Source: WACF01 sp040880205 | Lineage (GTDB): Bacteria > Pseudomonadota > Gammaproteobacteria > Pseudomonadales > Cellvibrionaceae | DNA: 43,805 bases | Direction of reading: 5' to 3' | NCBI GenBank assembly: GCA_040880205.1 | Contig: JBBDIU010000027.1 | Span: 1 to 43,805 of the forward strand | Shown: piece by piece, positions 15,636 through 24,082 of the stretch | Position numbering within the stretch: the stretch's first letter is position 1 | Layout: each line of letters opens with the position of its first letter | The notes under the pieces: generated by a model | What the model was told of the DNA's origin: nothing | Database searches by the model: none | The model's input: the letters and a program-made list of their open reading frames with translations, nothing else | Made by a program: the position numbers and the translations under genes

Positions 15636-18245
15636 ATGGAAGAGCTTTACCATCACGCCCTTGTGGACGCCGAAGCCCAGGAATACTGGGAAACCCACAA
15701 AAGCTTCGAAGTCTCGGAGGATCCCAACCGGGAGAAGTTCTACTGTCTGTCCATGTTCCCCTATCCCAGCGGCCGCCTGCACATGGGCCACGTGCGCAAC
15801 TATACCATTACCGACGTCATTGCCCGCTATCAGCGCATGCAGGGCAAGAATGTGCTGCATCCAATGGGTTGGGACGCCTTTGGCCTGCCGGCGGAAAACG
15901 CCGCCATTCAGAACCGCGCCGCGCCCGCAGCCTGGACCTATTCCAATACCGATTACATGCGCGAACAACTGAGGGCCTTGGGCTTCGGCCTGGACTGGAG
16001 CCGCGAGTTTGCCACCTGCAAGCCGGATTACTACCGCTGGGAGCAGTGGTTCTTCACTCGCCTGTACGACAAGGGCCTGGCCTACAAGAAAGTCTCCGCC
16101 GTGAACTGGTGCCCCAACGACCAGACCGTGCTCGCCAACGAGCAGGTGGTGGACGGCCGCTGCTGGCGCTGTGACAGCGAGGTGGAACGCAAGGAAATTC
16201 CCCAGTGGTTTATCAAGATCACCGCCTACGCCGACGAACTGCTGCGCGATCTGGACCAACTGGAAGAGTGGCCGGAACAGGTCAAGACCATGCAACGCAA
16301 TTGGATCGGCAAGAGCCGCGGCGTGGAAATGAGCTTCGATCTGGCCAGCCCCACCGCCGGTATCGACCAGATGCACATTTACACCACCCGCCCCGATACC
16401 CTGATGGGCGTCACCTATATGTGTCTGGCGGCGGAACATCCTCTAGCGCTAGCCATGGCGGAAACGAATCCCTCACTCGCCGAGTTTATCAGTCAGTGCA
16501 AGTCTCAATCGGTGGCCGAAGCGCACATGGCCGCCATGGAGAAAAAAGGCATGGACAGCGGCCTTAAAGCCATCCATCCCCTTACCGGCAAGGTTTTGCC
16601 CGTCTGGGTCGCGAACTACGTATTGATGGAATACGGCTCCGGCGCCGTGATGGCGGTACCCGCTCACGACCAGCGCGATTGGGAATTCGCCAAACAGTAC
16701 CAGTTGCCCATTGAGCAGGTAGTGGAACCCGAACCGGGCAGCAAGGCAAGCTGCGACATGGACCGGGAAGCCTTTGTGGACAAGGGTGTGTTGGTCAACT
16801 CCGGCGAGTTCGATGGGCTTTCGTTCCCGCAAGCCTTTGACGCCATCGCGAAAAAGCTGGAAAGCCAGGGCCGGGGCAAGGTCACCACCCATTATCGGCT
16901 GCGCGATTGGGGCGTATCGCGCCAACGTTACTGGGGCGCGCCCATTCCCATGCTCTACCTCGAAGATGGCCGGGAAATTCCCGTGCCCGCCGATCGCCTG
17001 CCGGTACTGTTGCCGGAAGACGTGGTCATGGACGGCGTTCAATCGCCCCTCAAAAAAGATGAAAAGTGGCGCCGAACCGAAATCGACGGCCAACAGGCGG
17101 AACGCGACACGGATACCTTCGATACTTTCATGGAATCCTCCTGGTATTACGCGCGCTTCACCTGCCCGCATTTTGCCGAGGGCATGTTGGACAAGAAGGC
17201 CGCCGACTACTGGCTGCCGGTGGACCAATATGTGGGCGGCATCGAGCACGCCATTTTGCATTTATTGTACGCGCGCTTTTTCCACAAGTTGATGCGCGAC
17301 GAAGGACTGGTGGAATGTGACGAGCCTTTCAAGCGCCTGCTTTGCCAGGGCATGGTGCTGGCCAATTCCTTTTACCGACTGAACGATAACGGTACCCGGG
17401 AATGGATTTCGCCCCAGGAAGTCGACTTTGAAAAAGACGACAAGGGCAAAATCACCAAGGCCGTGCACGCCGCCACCGGCGAAGTGCTGGAGATCGGCGG
17501 CACGGTAAAAATGTCCAAGTCGAAAAACAATGGCATTGACCCTCAGGTGATTGTCGACAAGTTCGGTGCCGACACGGTGCGCCTCTACACCATGTTTACC
17601 TCGCCACCCGATCAAACCCTGGAGTGGACCGATAGCGCGGTGGAAGGCAGCTATCGGTTTTTGCGCAAATTGTGGAAGGCGGTACACACGCATTTGCAGG
17701 CCGGCACTCCCGCCCCATTGAACAAAGACAAGCTGGATCCGAAGCAAACCGACCTGCGCCGCAAAACCCACGAAACCATCGCCAAGGTGAGCGACGACTA
17801 CGGCCGGCGCCAAACCTTCAATACCGCCATAGCCGCGGTCATGGAATTATTGAACGAGGTTAACAGACTGGCGGATCGCTCCACGCCGGAAAACCTGGCG
17901 GTGGAACGCGAAGCATTACAGTCGGCGGTCTTGTTGCTGGCTCCCATCGTGCCACATATCTGTCACCACTTGTGGCAGCAATTGGGAGCGGACCAGCCAA
18001 TTATCGACGCGCCCTGGCCGCAGGTGGACGAGACAGCGCTCGCCCGGTCGGAAATCCAAATCGCGGTACAGGTGAACGGCAAGGTGCGCGCTCAGCTGAC
18101 CATACCGGCGGATGCCGACAAGCCCACCATGGAAGCCGCCGCTCAAGCCGATGCCCGGGTGCAAAAATTCACGGAGGGCATGCAAGTTGCCAAAGTGATT
18201 GCCGTGCCGGGCAAACTGGTGAACATTGTGGTAAAACCTCGGTGA
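15636..18245 (+). CDS. leuS: Leucyl-tRNA synthetase
   Basis: This class I aminoacyl-tRNA synthetase charges tRNA-Leu. It has 869 residues, near the E. coli length of 860. The signature HMGH lies at 49-52 and KMSKS at 625-629. The CP1 editing domain lies between (with TTRPDTLMGVTY and GAVMAVPAHDQRD), and the C-terminal anticodon-binding region includes HICHHLWQQLG. ATG 15636 gives the normal start MEELYHHALVDAEAQEYW; an upstream in-frame start at 15594 is not conserved in style. It heads the leuS-lptE-holA cluster, the same order as in E. coli. A TATAAT at 15500-15505 may be part of its promoter, with no convincing -35 box. Confidence 0.98.
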   Translation: MEELYHHALVDAEAQEYWETHKSFEVSEDPNREKFYCLSMFPYPSGRLHMGHVRNYTITDVIARYQRMQGKNVLHPMGWDAFGLPAENAAIQNRAAPAAWTYSNTDYMREQLRALGFGLDWSREFATCKPDYYRWEQWFFTRLYDKGLAYKKVSAVNWCPNDQTVLANEQVVDGRCWRCDSEVERKEIPQWFIKITAYADELLRDLDQLEEWPEQVKTMQRNWIGKSRGVEMSFDLASPTAGIDQMHIYTTRPDTLMGVTYMCLAAEHPLALAMAETNPSLAEFISQCKSQSVAEAHMAAMEKKGMDSGLKAIHPLTGKVLPVWVANYVLMEYGSGAVMAVPAHDQRDWEFAKQYQLPIEQVVEPEPGSKASCDMDREAFVDKGVLVNSGEFDGLSFPQAFDAIAKKLESQGRGKVTTHYRLRDWGVSRQRYWGAPIPMLYLEDGREIPVPADRLPVLLPEDVVMDGVQSPLKKDEKWRRTEIDGQQAERDTDTFDTFMESSWYYARFTCPHFAEGMLDKKAADYWLPVDQYVGGIEHAILHLLYARFFHKLMRDEGLVECDEPFKRLLCQGMVLANSFYRLNDNGTREWISPQEVDFEKDDKGKITKAVHAATGEVLEIGGTVKMSKSKNNGIDPQVIVDKFGADTVRLYTMFTSPPDQTLEWTDSAVEGSYRFLRKLWKAVHTHLQAGTPAPLNKDKLDPKQTDLRRKTHETIAKVSDDYGRRQTFNTAIAAVMELLNEVNRLADRSTPENLAVEREALQSAVLLLAPIVPHICHHLWQQLGADQPIIDAPWPQVDETALARSEIQIAVQVNGKVRAQLTIPADADKPTMEAAAQADARVQKFTEGMQVAKVIAVPGKLVNIVVKPR

Positions 18246-18271
18246 TCTCCTTTGCGAATACGAGAAGCGCC

Positions 18272-18823
18272 GTGGCGAGAACCAGGCTGGTGAAAACTAC
18301 TCCGGCGCTGTTGCTGTCGCTTGTTTTGATCAGCGCGTGCGGTTGGCATTTGCGTGGCACCTTGGCCCTACCCGAAGGCCTGGACACGGTGTATCTGAAT
18401 GATCAAGCTGGTGCCGAGGTTCTGTCCCGCACGATGGAGGAGCTACTGACCGCGAACCAAGTTAAGGTGGCAACTGGACATAGCAATGCGCAGTTGGTCA
18501 TTAATATCCTGGATTATCGGGAGGACCGCCGGGTCGTATCAATCGGCGGCAATACCCTGGTGACCGAATACGAACTGATCGCCCGGGCCATCTACAGTTT
18601 GGAGGACGGCCAAGGCAATGTGCTCTTGCCAAGCGCTGAGGCTTCGGTTATTCGCTCCTACGAATTCGACGAGAATAACGTATTGGGCAAGGCCGAAGAG
18701 GAGCGCCTGATTCAGCAAGAGATGCGTCGCGAGTTAGCTCAACAAATTATCCGCCGGCTGCGGTTCATGGACCTGGACAGCGCACAAGCCCTCGCCAACC
18801 ATCACAAACTGGCCAAGCATTAA
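18272..18823 (+). CDS. lptE: LPS-assembly lipoprotein LptE
   Basis: LptE plugs the LptD barrel and delivers lipopolysaccharide to the outer leaflet. The product is about 183 residues (E. coli 193). A signal peptide with lipobox LISAC is followed directly by GWHLRGTLALPEGLDTVYL, the conserved mature start, and later IVTEYELIARAIYSL-like text and a C-terminal helix rich in Glu/Arg. The start is uncertain: GTG 18272 has GAGAAG about 5 bp upstream; GTG 18242 overlaps the leuS stop and GTG 18290 is also in frame. It lies between leuS and holA, the standard synteny. Confidence 0.93.
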   Translation: MARTRLVKTTPALLLSLVLISACGWHLRGTLALPEGLDTVYLNDQAGAEVLSRTMEELLTANQVKVATGHSNAQLVINILDYREDRRVVSIGGNTLVTEYELIARAIYSLEDGQGNVLLPSAEASVIRSYEFDENNVLGKAEEERLIQQEMRRELAQQIIRRLRFMDLDSAQALANHHKLAKH

Positions 18824-18875
18824 CCCAAGGTGGCACCGCCAATCAGTCTTGGGAGAATGCGAATGGGAGAATCCA

Positions 18876-19922
18876 GTGGCCAAGCTTCATCCTGACAAAC
18901 TCACCGCCGACCTGACATCCGGCCTCGGGTCGATTTATCTGGTCAGCGGCGACGAACATCTGATCGTTCAAGAATGCTGCGATCAGATCCGTCGCGCGGC
19001 GCGGCAGGCCGGTTACGAGGAACGCGAGCTCTATCACGCCGACAATAAATTTGACTGGAATCAACTGCACCACTCCGGCCAAAGCCTTTCACTGTTTTCA
19101 CATTGCAAAATTATTGAAGTGCGCTTGACCGGCAAGCTCTCTGATCAGGGACGCAAGGCCCTGGTGGAGTATGCGCAAACCCCACCGCCCGATACGCTGT
19201 TGCTACTGCTTGCTCCCAAGCTGGACCGCAGTGTGCAAAATGCCAAATGGTTCAAGACGCTGGAAGCCGCCAGCCGCTTTATACAGGTGTGGCCGGTGGC
19301 CGGTACCCAATTGCCGCGCTGGATCAAACAACGCGGAAAAATACTGGGCTTGCAACTGCACGACGAGGCGGTGGACATTCTCGCCTCGCGGGCGGAAGGT
19401 AATCTGCTGGCCGCTTCCCAGGAGCTGGAAAAACTTAAATTGCTCAGCGTGGATGGGAAAGTCAGCGCCGAGCTGATGGCCCACGCGGTGGCGGACAGTG
19501 CGCGCTACGATGTCTACAGCTTGGTGGACAAAGCACTTCACGGCGACGCGCGCGGCGCGACAAAAACCCTGAACGGCCTAAAAAGTGAGGGCACGGAAGT
19601 GCTTGCGGTGCTGTGGGCATTGACCCGCGAACTGCGCTTGCTATTGCACATCAGCGAAGCGCTACAAGCCGGCAAGCCATTCGCCAACGTGGCGCGACAG
19701 TCGGGCGTTTGGGACAAGCGTCAGCCGCTGGTAAAAAATGCCTTGAACCGCCTGCGGAAATCGCAACTATCCTTGCTATTGCGCAAAGCCGCGCAGGTGG
19801 ATCGCGCGGCGAAAGGCATGCACGACTCCGATCCCTGGGAAGGTTGTCTGGAAATCGTGTTGAACCTGGCGGGCGTGACACCGCTGAGCAGGGCGAGTGA
19901 AGCGGTGGCGTTGCGTTCCTAG
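18876..19922 (+). CDS. holA: DNA polymerase III delta subunit
   Basis: HolA opens the beta sliding clamp within the clamp-loader complex. The 348-residue product is near the E. coli length of 343. Its start, AKLHPDKLTADLTSGLGSIY, aligns with E. coli MIRLYPEQL by eye. Later motifs include YLVSGDEHLIVQE and the C-terminal VDRAAKGM region that precedes the final collar helices. GTG 18876 is chosen because GGGAG lies about 6 bp upstream; a TTG at 18849 would add nine non-conserved residues. It is 52 bp after lptE and ends the leuS operon. The following 780 bp contain no gene. Confidence 0.95.
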   Translation: MAKLHPDKLTADLTSGLGSIYLVSGDEHLIVQECCDQIRRAARQAGYEERELYHADNKFDWNQLHHSGQSLSLFSHCKIIEVRLTGKLSDQGRKALVEYAQTPPPDTLLLLLAPKLDRSVQNAKWFKTLEAASRFIQVWPVAGTQLPRWIKQRGKILGLQLHDEAVDILASRAEGNLLAASQELEKLKLLSVDGKVSAELMAHAVADSARYDVYSLVDKALHGDARGATKTLNGLKSEGTEVLAVLWALTRELRLLLHISEALQAGKPFANVARQSGVWDKRQPLVKNALNRLRKSQLSLLLRKAAQVDRAAKGMHDSDPWEGCLEIVLNLAGVTPLSRASEAVALRS

Positions 19923-20092
19923 TAAAGACGGAAGATCCCCAGCTCTGCTGGGTAGGCATTCAAAGCTTGACAGTTGGGGGAGTCGGTTAAGCTACGGTTT
20001 GATGAGGAGTTGGATTCGCGTGCTGGGCCAGGAGTCCGGTATTTACTGCTGTGACTCGCCGTGAACCCGTCCCTGGGGGCTCGTCGCCAACA

Positions 20093-20141
20093 TGACCGCC
20101 AGGGAGGGCGGAAATGCACGTATTGCAGGAGCAAATACACG
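20093..20141 (-). repeat. 49-bp repeat core, inverted copy 1
   Basis: The reverse complement of this segment matches 20432-20480 at 43 of 49 positions by eye, including the shared blocks TTTGCTCCTGCAA and CGTGCATTTCCGCC. The differences fall partly in predicted stems. The adjacent 20050-20090 (CGCCGTGAACCCGTCCCTG) probably belongs to the same element. Confidence 0.8.
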
Positions 20142-20272
20142 CCCCTGTTGTCGACGGTCACATCAGCAAACACCGGACTCCTGTCTTCACGTCGGGTGGC
20201 AAGCCCAAGAAAGGAATAACGGAAGGTGGGCCAGCCGCGGTGGAGTTTGGCGCTACCCACGGCATTTCGACT

Positions 20273-20405
20273 AATCGGCAGGAAAGCCGATTTGCACAGC
20301 GAAGCTGCCCGACCAATCTGTCAGGAACAGATTGGCACGGCGAAGCCGCCTGGAAGATTGAGCGCATAGAAGCGCTCAATGAACGGTGAGTCACAGGGAT
20401 GTGAC
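20273..20405. repeat. Cluster of short hairpins
   Basis: At least four clean stem-loops follow one another: AATCGGC-AGGAAA-GCCGATT (20273-20292), CCAATCTGT-CAGGA-ACAGATTGG (20313-20335), ATTGAGCGC/GCGCTCAAT (20357-20380) and GTCACA-GGGA-TGTGAC (20390-20405). Smaller GAA-loop hairpins (CAGC-GAA-GCTG and CGGC-GAA-GCCG) lie between them. The GGGA loop is the same as in the 28.7-kb element. Confidence 0.8.
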
Positions 20406-20431
20406 GAGTGAATCCCTCAATTTAGGGACGG

Positions 20432-20480
20432 CGTGCTTTTGCTCCTGCAAAGCGTGCATTTCCGCCGTCCATGGCGGTCA
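20432..20480 (+). repeat. 49-bp repeat core, inverted copy 2
   Basis: This partner of 20093-20141 is enclosed by an outer stem CCCTCAATT (20414-20422) / AATTGAGGG (20480-20488), with an inner stem GGACGGC (20426-20432) / GCCGTCC (20464-20470). The nested layout (GGGA hairpin, outer stem, inner hairpins) parallels that of the 28.7-kb element. Confidence 0.8.
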
Positions 20481-20703
20481 ATTGAGGGAGCTACAGGGAG
20501 GTATGCGGTTTCGAAATGCCGTGGGTAGTGCCAAACGGGATGAGGGCACAGGTTTGGATTCGCCACGAATACTGACTCTTTAAGGATCTCAAGGAGCCGA
20601 TAGGCTCCGTTCACAGACTCGTCATGCGGTTCCGATAGGCCAACCCCAGTGGCAAACTGGTAGCTTTGCACGAACCTTAAATAAGAAACTATTTTATTAA
20701 GTC

Positions 20704-22980
20704 CTAAAACGGCAACTCGAGTTCTATTTCCTTGCTTTTGAACGAGGCGATGCCGGCGGAGAAAAAGCGTTCCAGCTTTTCCGGTGGAATTGGTTGGGCG
20801 TAGAGGAAACCTTGCGCCTGATCACAACCTCGCTCGCGCAACCAGGCGGCTTGCTGTTCGTTTTCCACACCTTCTGCCACGACGTTGAGTTGCATGTTGT
20901 GGGCGAGACCGATGATGGATTGGGCGATTGAGGCGTCGTTCTGATCGGTGTGGATGTCGTTAATAAAACTGCGGTCGATTTTTAGTTTCTGGATCGGAAA
21001 GCGCTTTAGATAGGCCAACGATGAATAGCCGGTGCCAAAGTCGTCAATGGCCAGGGACAAACCCATCTGGTTGAGCTGGGTCAGCATGCTAATGGTTTCA
21101 CCCGCGTGTTCCATGGCGGAGCTCTCGGTGATTTCCAGCTCCAGGTACTTGGGTGGCAAACCGATTTCTTCCAGAATCTGCCCCAGGCGCTCGGCGAAAT
21201 CCCGTTGCCGCAACTGCCGTGGCGACAGGTTGATGGCAATTTTGCCCACGTATTTTCCGGAAGCCATCCACTGTTTCTGCTGAGCACCCGCCTTGCGTAC
21301 CAACCATTCACCCAGCGGCACAATTAATCCGGTTTCTTCCGCCAGGGGGATAAAATGCGAGGGCGCTATCAAGCCTCGTTTGGGGTGGTTCCAGCGTACC
21401 AAGGCCTCCACACCCACAAGCGCGCCGGTTTGTAAATCCACCTGTGGCTGATAGTGCAGGCAGAGTTGATCTTCCTCGATGGCGGTACGCAAATCCTTTT
21501 CCACCACCAGGAACTTTACCGCCGAGGAATCCATGCCCTCGGTGAAGTACAGGTAATTGTTCTTGCCGCTCTCCTTGGCTTTGTGCATGGCAATGTCCGC
21601 ACGCTTCAATAGCTCGTCCGCCGCGTTGCCGTCCTGGGGATAGATACTGATGCCAATACTGGCGGAGCTCTGAACCTGTTGACCTTCCAATTCGATGGGT
21701 TGGGCCAGGCGGCGCAGCAGCTTGTTTGCCACCCGACGGGCATCGCTGAGACTGTTGATGTTTTCAAGAATAACAATGAACTCGTCGCCACCGATGCGCG
21801 CCACCGTGTCCATCTGTCGCAAACCGCCCACTACTTTATGAGCAATAATTTTCAACAACTGGTCGCCCGCGTCGCGCCCCACTGAATCGTTGATGCTCTT
21901 CAAACGGTCGACGTCAATCATCATCAATCCGAGCTTGGCTCTGTTGCGCTGAGCTCGGGCCAATCCTTGGTTAAGCCGGTCATAGAACAGGGAGCGGTTC
22001 GGCAACCCGGTCAGGGCGTCGTGAAAAGCCATGAAATTGAGTCGCGACTGCTGCTCGCGGGCGGCATCCTCCGCCATTTTCCTTTCGGTAATGTCCATAC
22101 AAATACTGCAAACGCTGAAGATCTGATCGTCGATATCGCGCAAGGGAAACTTCAGCATCAGGTAGGTATGCAAGGCACCGTCCTTGTGTCGAACCTCCAG
22201 TTCCGACTCGATCACTTGGGCTGATTTGCTCGAGGCAAAATCGCTGTCCCATAATGACTGGGCAATTTCCATGGGATAGATATCGAAAAAATCATCCTTG
22301 TCGCCACCTTCGTTCAACTCGGACAGTACCTTGTAGTGTTCGCTGGCCAACATCACATTGCCATTGAGATCCTTGATGGAAATGAGCGCCGGTGAGTTAT
22401 TGAGAATGGCATTTAGATAAAGATCACTGGCCCACAAAGCCTGCTCGGCCTTGATGTAATCCTCTCCCTGGCGCTGGTGGCGGCGCAGCTCCAGGACATG
22501 GCGCATCAGAAAGCCACTGAACATCCATACGGGCTCCAGTACCTGTACCGACGTTTCCAGGTGGTCCAGGGATTCGCGCGACTCAAGGTAATAAACGGCC
22601 AGTACCTTGCCCTGCCCAACAATGGGATAAAGGTAGACAGCCCGTGTGCCGGCCATACATTCGTTGGTACGGATCTCGGTCGCCGCGCGGATATCGGCGC
22701 AGAGCGGCTGGGCACTGGTAATGGTTTGTTGAATTTGCTTGTGGGGGATATTCTGCAGTTTTTTAAAGCTGACTTTTGGCAAAACCACACTGTTCTGGCT
22801 TTGCGCCACGGCCTCTATGCGAATCTGATCGTCTTGGGGAATACAGAGTACAACGCGGGAAATGGCGGGATCGGCAATAACGAGTCGGGTCAAGCGTTCG
22901 ACCACTTGATTGTGATCTAGGTCGGTAAAAAGCTGATCAAATTTTTTGATCAGCTCGACTGCAGCCAGGTTATTGTGCAT
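20704..22980 (-). CDS. GAF/PAS/GGDEF/EAL cyclic-di-GMP signalling protein
   Basis: The 758-residue cytoplasmic protein has a GAF-like sensory region (about 1-165), a PAS domain (about 180-305, ending MDITERK), a GGDEF domain (about 315-480) and an EAL domain (about 495-745). GGDEF is intact at 397-401, with an RxxD inhibitory site five residues before it (RQMD, 388-391). EAL motifs are intact: EALVRW (525), NLSPRQL, LEITES, DDFGTGYSS, KIDRSF and VVAEGVE. Both synthesis and hydrolysis of cyclic di-GMP are therefore possible. There is no transmembrane segment. It is on the same strand as the DUF815 ATPase upstream but 249 bp away, so probably separately transcribed. Confidence 0.93.
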   Translation of the reverse strand: MHNNLAAVELIKKFDQLFTDLDHNQVVERLTRLVIADPAISRVVLCIPQDDQIRIEAVAQSQNSVVLPKVSFKKLQNIPHKQIQQTITSAQPLCADIRAATEIRTNECMAGTRAVYLYPIVGQGKVLAVYYLESRESLDHLETSVQVLEPVWMFSGFLMRHVLELRRHQRQGEDYIKAEQALWASDLYLNAILNNSPALISIKDLNGNVMLASEHYKVLSELNEGGDKDDFFDIYPMEIAQSLWDSDFASSKSAQVIESELEVRHKDGALHTYLMLKFPLRDIDDQIFSVCSICMDITERKMAEDAAREQQSRLNFMAFHDALTGLPNRSLFYDRLNQGLARAQRNRAKLGLMMIDVDRLKSINDSVGRDAGDQLLKIIAHKVVGGLRQMDTVARIGGDEFIVILENINSLSDARRVANKLLRRLAQPIELEGQQVQSSASIGISIYPQDGNAADELLKRADIAMHKAKESGKNNYLYFTEGMDSSAVKFLVVEKDLRTAIEEDQLCLHYQPQVDLQTGALVGVEALVRWNHPKRGLIAPSHFIPLAEETGLIVPLGEWLVRKAGAQQKQWMASGKYVGKIAINLSPRQLRQRDFAERLGQILEEIGLPPKYLELEITESSAMEHAGETISMLTQLNQMGLSLAIDDFGTGYSSLAYLKRFPIQKLKIDRSFINDIHTDQNDASIAQSIIGLAHNMQLNVVAEGVENEQQAAWLRERGCDQAQGFLYAQPIPPEKLERFFSAGIASFKSKEIELELPF

Positions 22981-23229
22981 ATAGGATTAATACCACACAA
23001 TCCGGTGAAAGGCTCGCTGGTCGACGCTGCGACGCAAGCCGCGGATTACCCGCGACAGCTTGTGCGATGAAGCTCATCAAAACACTCACTTGCCAACACT
23101 GCGTTCCGGTCAGTTTTTAGCGCCGGCAAACGCAACAGGAGACCCCCCGCCTCCATATGGCGCACAATATTACCTGAATGTCGAAATGACATCCAATGTT
23201 TATAGCCGCGACCGAGAAATCACCTGTAT

Positions 23230-23994
23230 TTAGTCGTCGTTTTGTCGGCTGAGGAAAAACTGTTTAGCGGTCCGACCGCTGTGGCTGGCGCGCAGCAAGG
23301 CGAACTGGCGGGCGGCTTCATGCAGCGCTTTGCGATCGCCGCGGTAATCGCCAAAATAGCTGTCCACCAGTTTGAAGTATTCGTCCCAGTTAATGGGATA
23401 AAAGGATAACCACAGGCCGAATCGATCCGCGAGTGACAGTTTTTCCTCGACGCTATCGCCGTAATGCAGCTCGCCAGACACAATTTCGGTCAGTTTGTTA
23501 TCGCTCCTTGCCTCCGGCATTAGATGGCGGCGATTGGAGGTGGCATACAGGACGATGTTTTCCGGCGGCCGCTCGATCGACCCTTCAAGAACACTTTTCA
23601 TGGCTTTGTAGGTATTTTCGCCTTCGGCAAAGGACAAATCATCGCAATAGAGAACAAAACGCTGAGGCAGCTCGCGGATATCGTCGACGATTTCCGGCAG
23701 ATCCACCAAGTCATTTTTGTCCACTTCGATAATGCGGAGGCCTCGGTCGAAATAGTGGTTTAACAAGGCCTTGATCAGGCTGGACTTTCCTGTACCCCGT
23801 GAGCCCCAAAGTAAGGCATTGTTGGCGCTGAACCCGCTCAGGAAACGCTCGGTGTTGGCTATCAGTTTTTGCTTTTGTATCTCGATACCGAGGAGTTGGT
23901 CCAAGCGAATGGGATCCAGTTGGCTGACCGGGCGCAGAACACCACGGCGCGAACGCCAGATGGCAGCGGGAATTTGATTCCAATCGATGCTCAC
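23230..23994 (-). CDS. DUF815 family AAA ATPase
   Basis: The 254-residue P-loop protein has Walker A GSRGTGKSS at about residues 64-72 and Walker B-like FVLYCDDLSF. A conserved ATSNRRHLMPEA region follows, as in the DUF815/YeaC-like predicted ATPases. These proteins are widespread in gammaproteobacteria and have no established role. The GTG start at 23994 has GGAGAG about 8 bp upstream; the product starts SIDWNQIPAAIWR, with the usual Trp/Arg-rich N-terminal segment. It lies 88 bp downstream of the hybrid kinase gene on the same strand, so co-transcription is possible. Confidence 0.9.
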   Translation of the reverse strand: MSIDWNQIPAAIWRSRRGVLRPVSQLDPIRLDQLLGIEIQKQKLIANTERFLSGFSANNALLWGSRGTGKSSLIKALLNHYFDRGLRIIEVDKNDLVDLPEIVDDIRELPQRFVLYCDDLSFAEGENTYKAMKSVLEGSIERPPENIVLYATSNRRHLMPEARSDNKLTEIVSGELHYGDSVEEKLSLADRFGLWLSFYPINWDEYFKLVDSYFGDYRGDRKALHEAARQFALLRASHSGRTAKQFFLSRQNDD

Positions 23995-24082
23995 ACACTC
24001 TCCAAACCTGAGCCGGGAAGCAAAATTGTGCCAGATAGCTCAGGCCGAAGGAAATGGTTTCGGAATCAGGGATGGTAAAGGG

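Larger units (their letters stand above)
19923..20703. other. Gene-free 781-bp region filled with inverted and hairpin repeats
   Basis: No open reading frame here looks genuine. The stretch carries two inverted copies of a 49-bp core (20093-20141 and 20432-20480), an array of short hairpins between them, and less structured flanks. It separates holA (plus) from the convergent GGDEF/EAL gene (minus). No intrinsic terminator with a T tract was found. Confidence 0.7.

Noticed and set aside
15609..17261. Long minus-strand frames (276 and 262 codons) opposite leuS
   Set aside because: leuS is intact and highly conserved; these frames have no recognisable domain and are codon-bias shadows.
19919..20389. 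Open frames of 113 codons (minus, 19919-20260) and 91 codons (plus, 20114-20389) in the holA-GGDEF/EAL gap
   Set aside because: Both run through the inverted 49-bp repeat and the hairpin cluster, have no good ribosome binding site and show low-complexity, Arg/Ser/Pro-rich translations typical of structured non-coding repeats.
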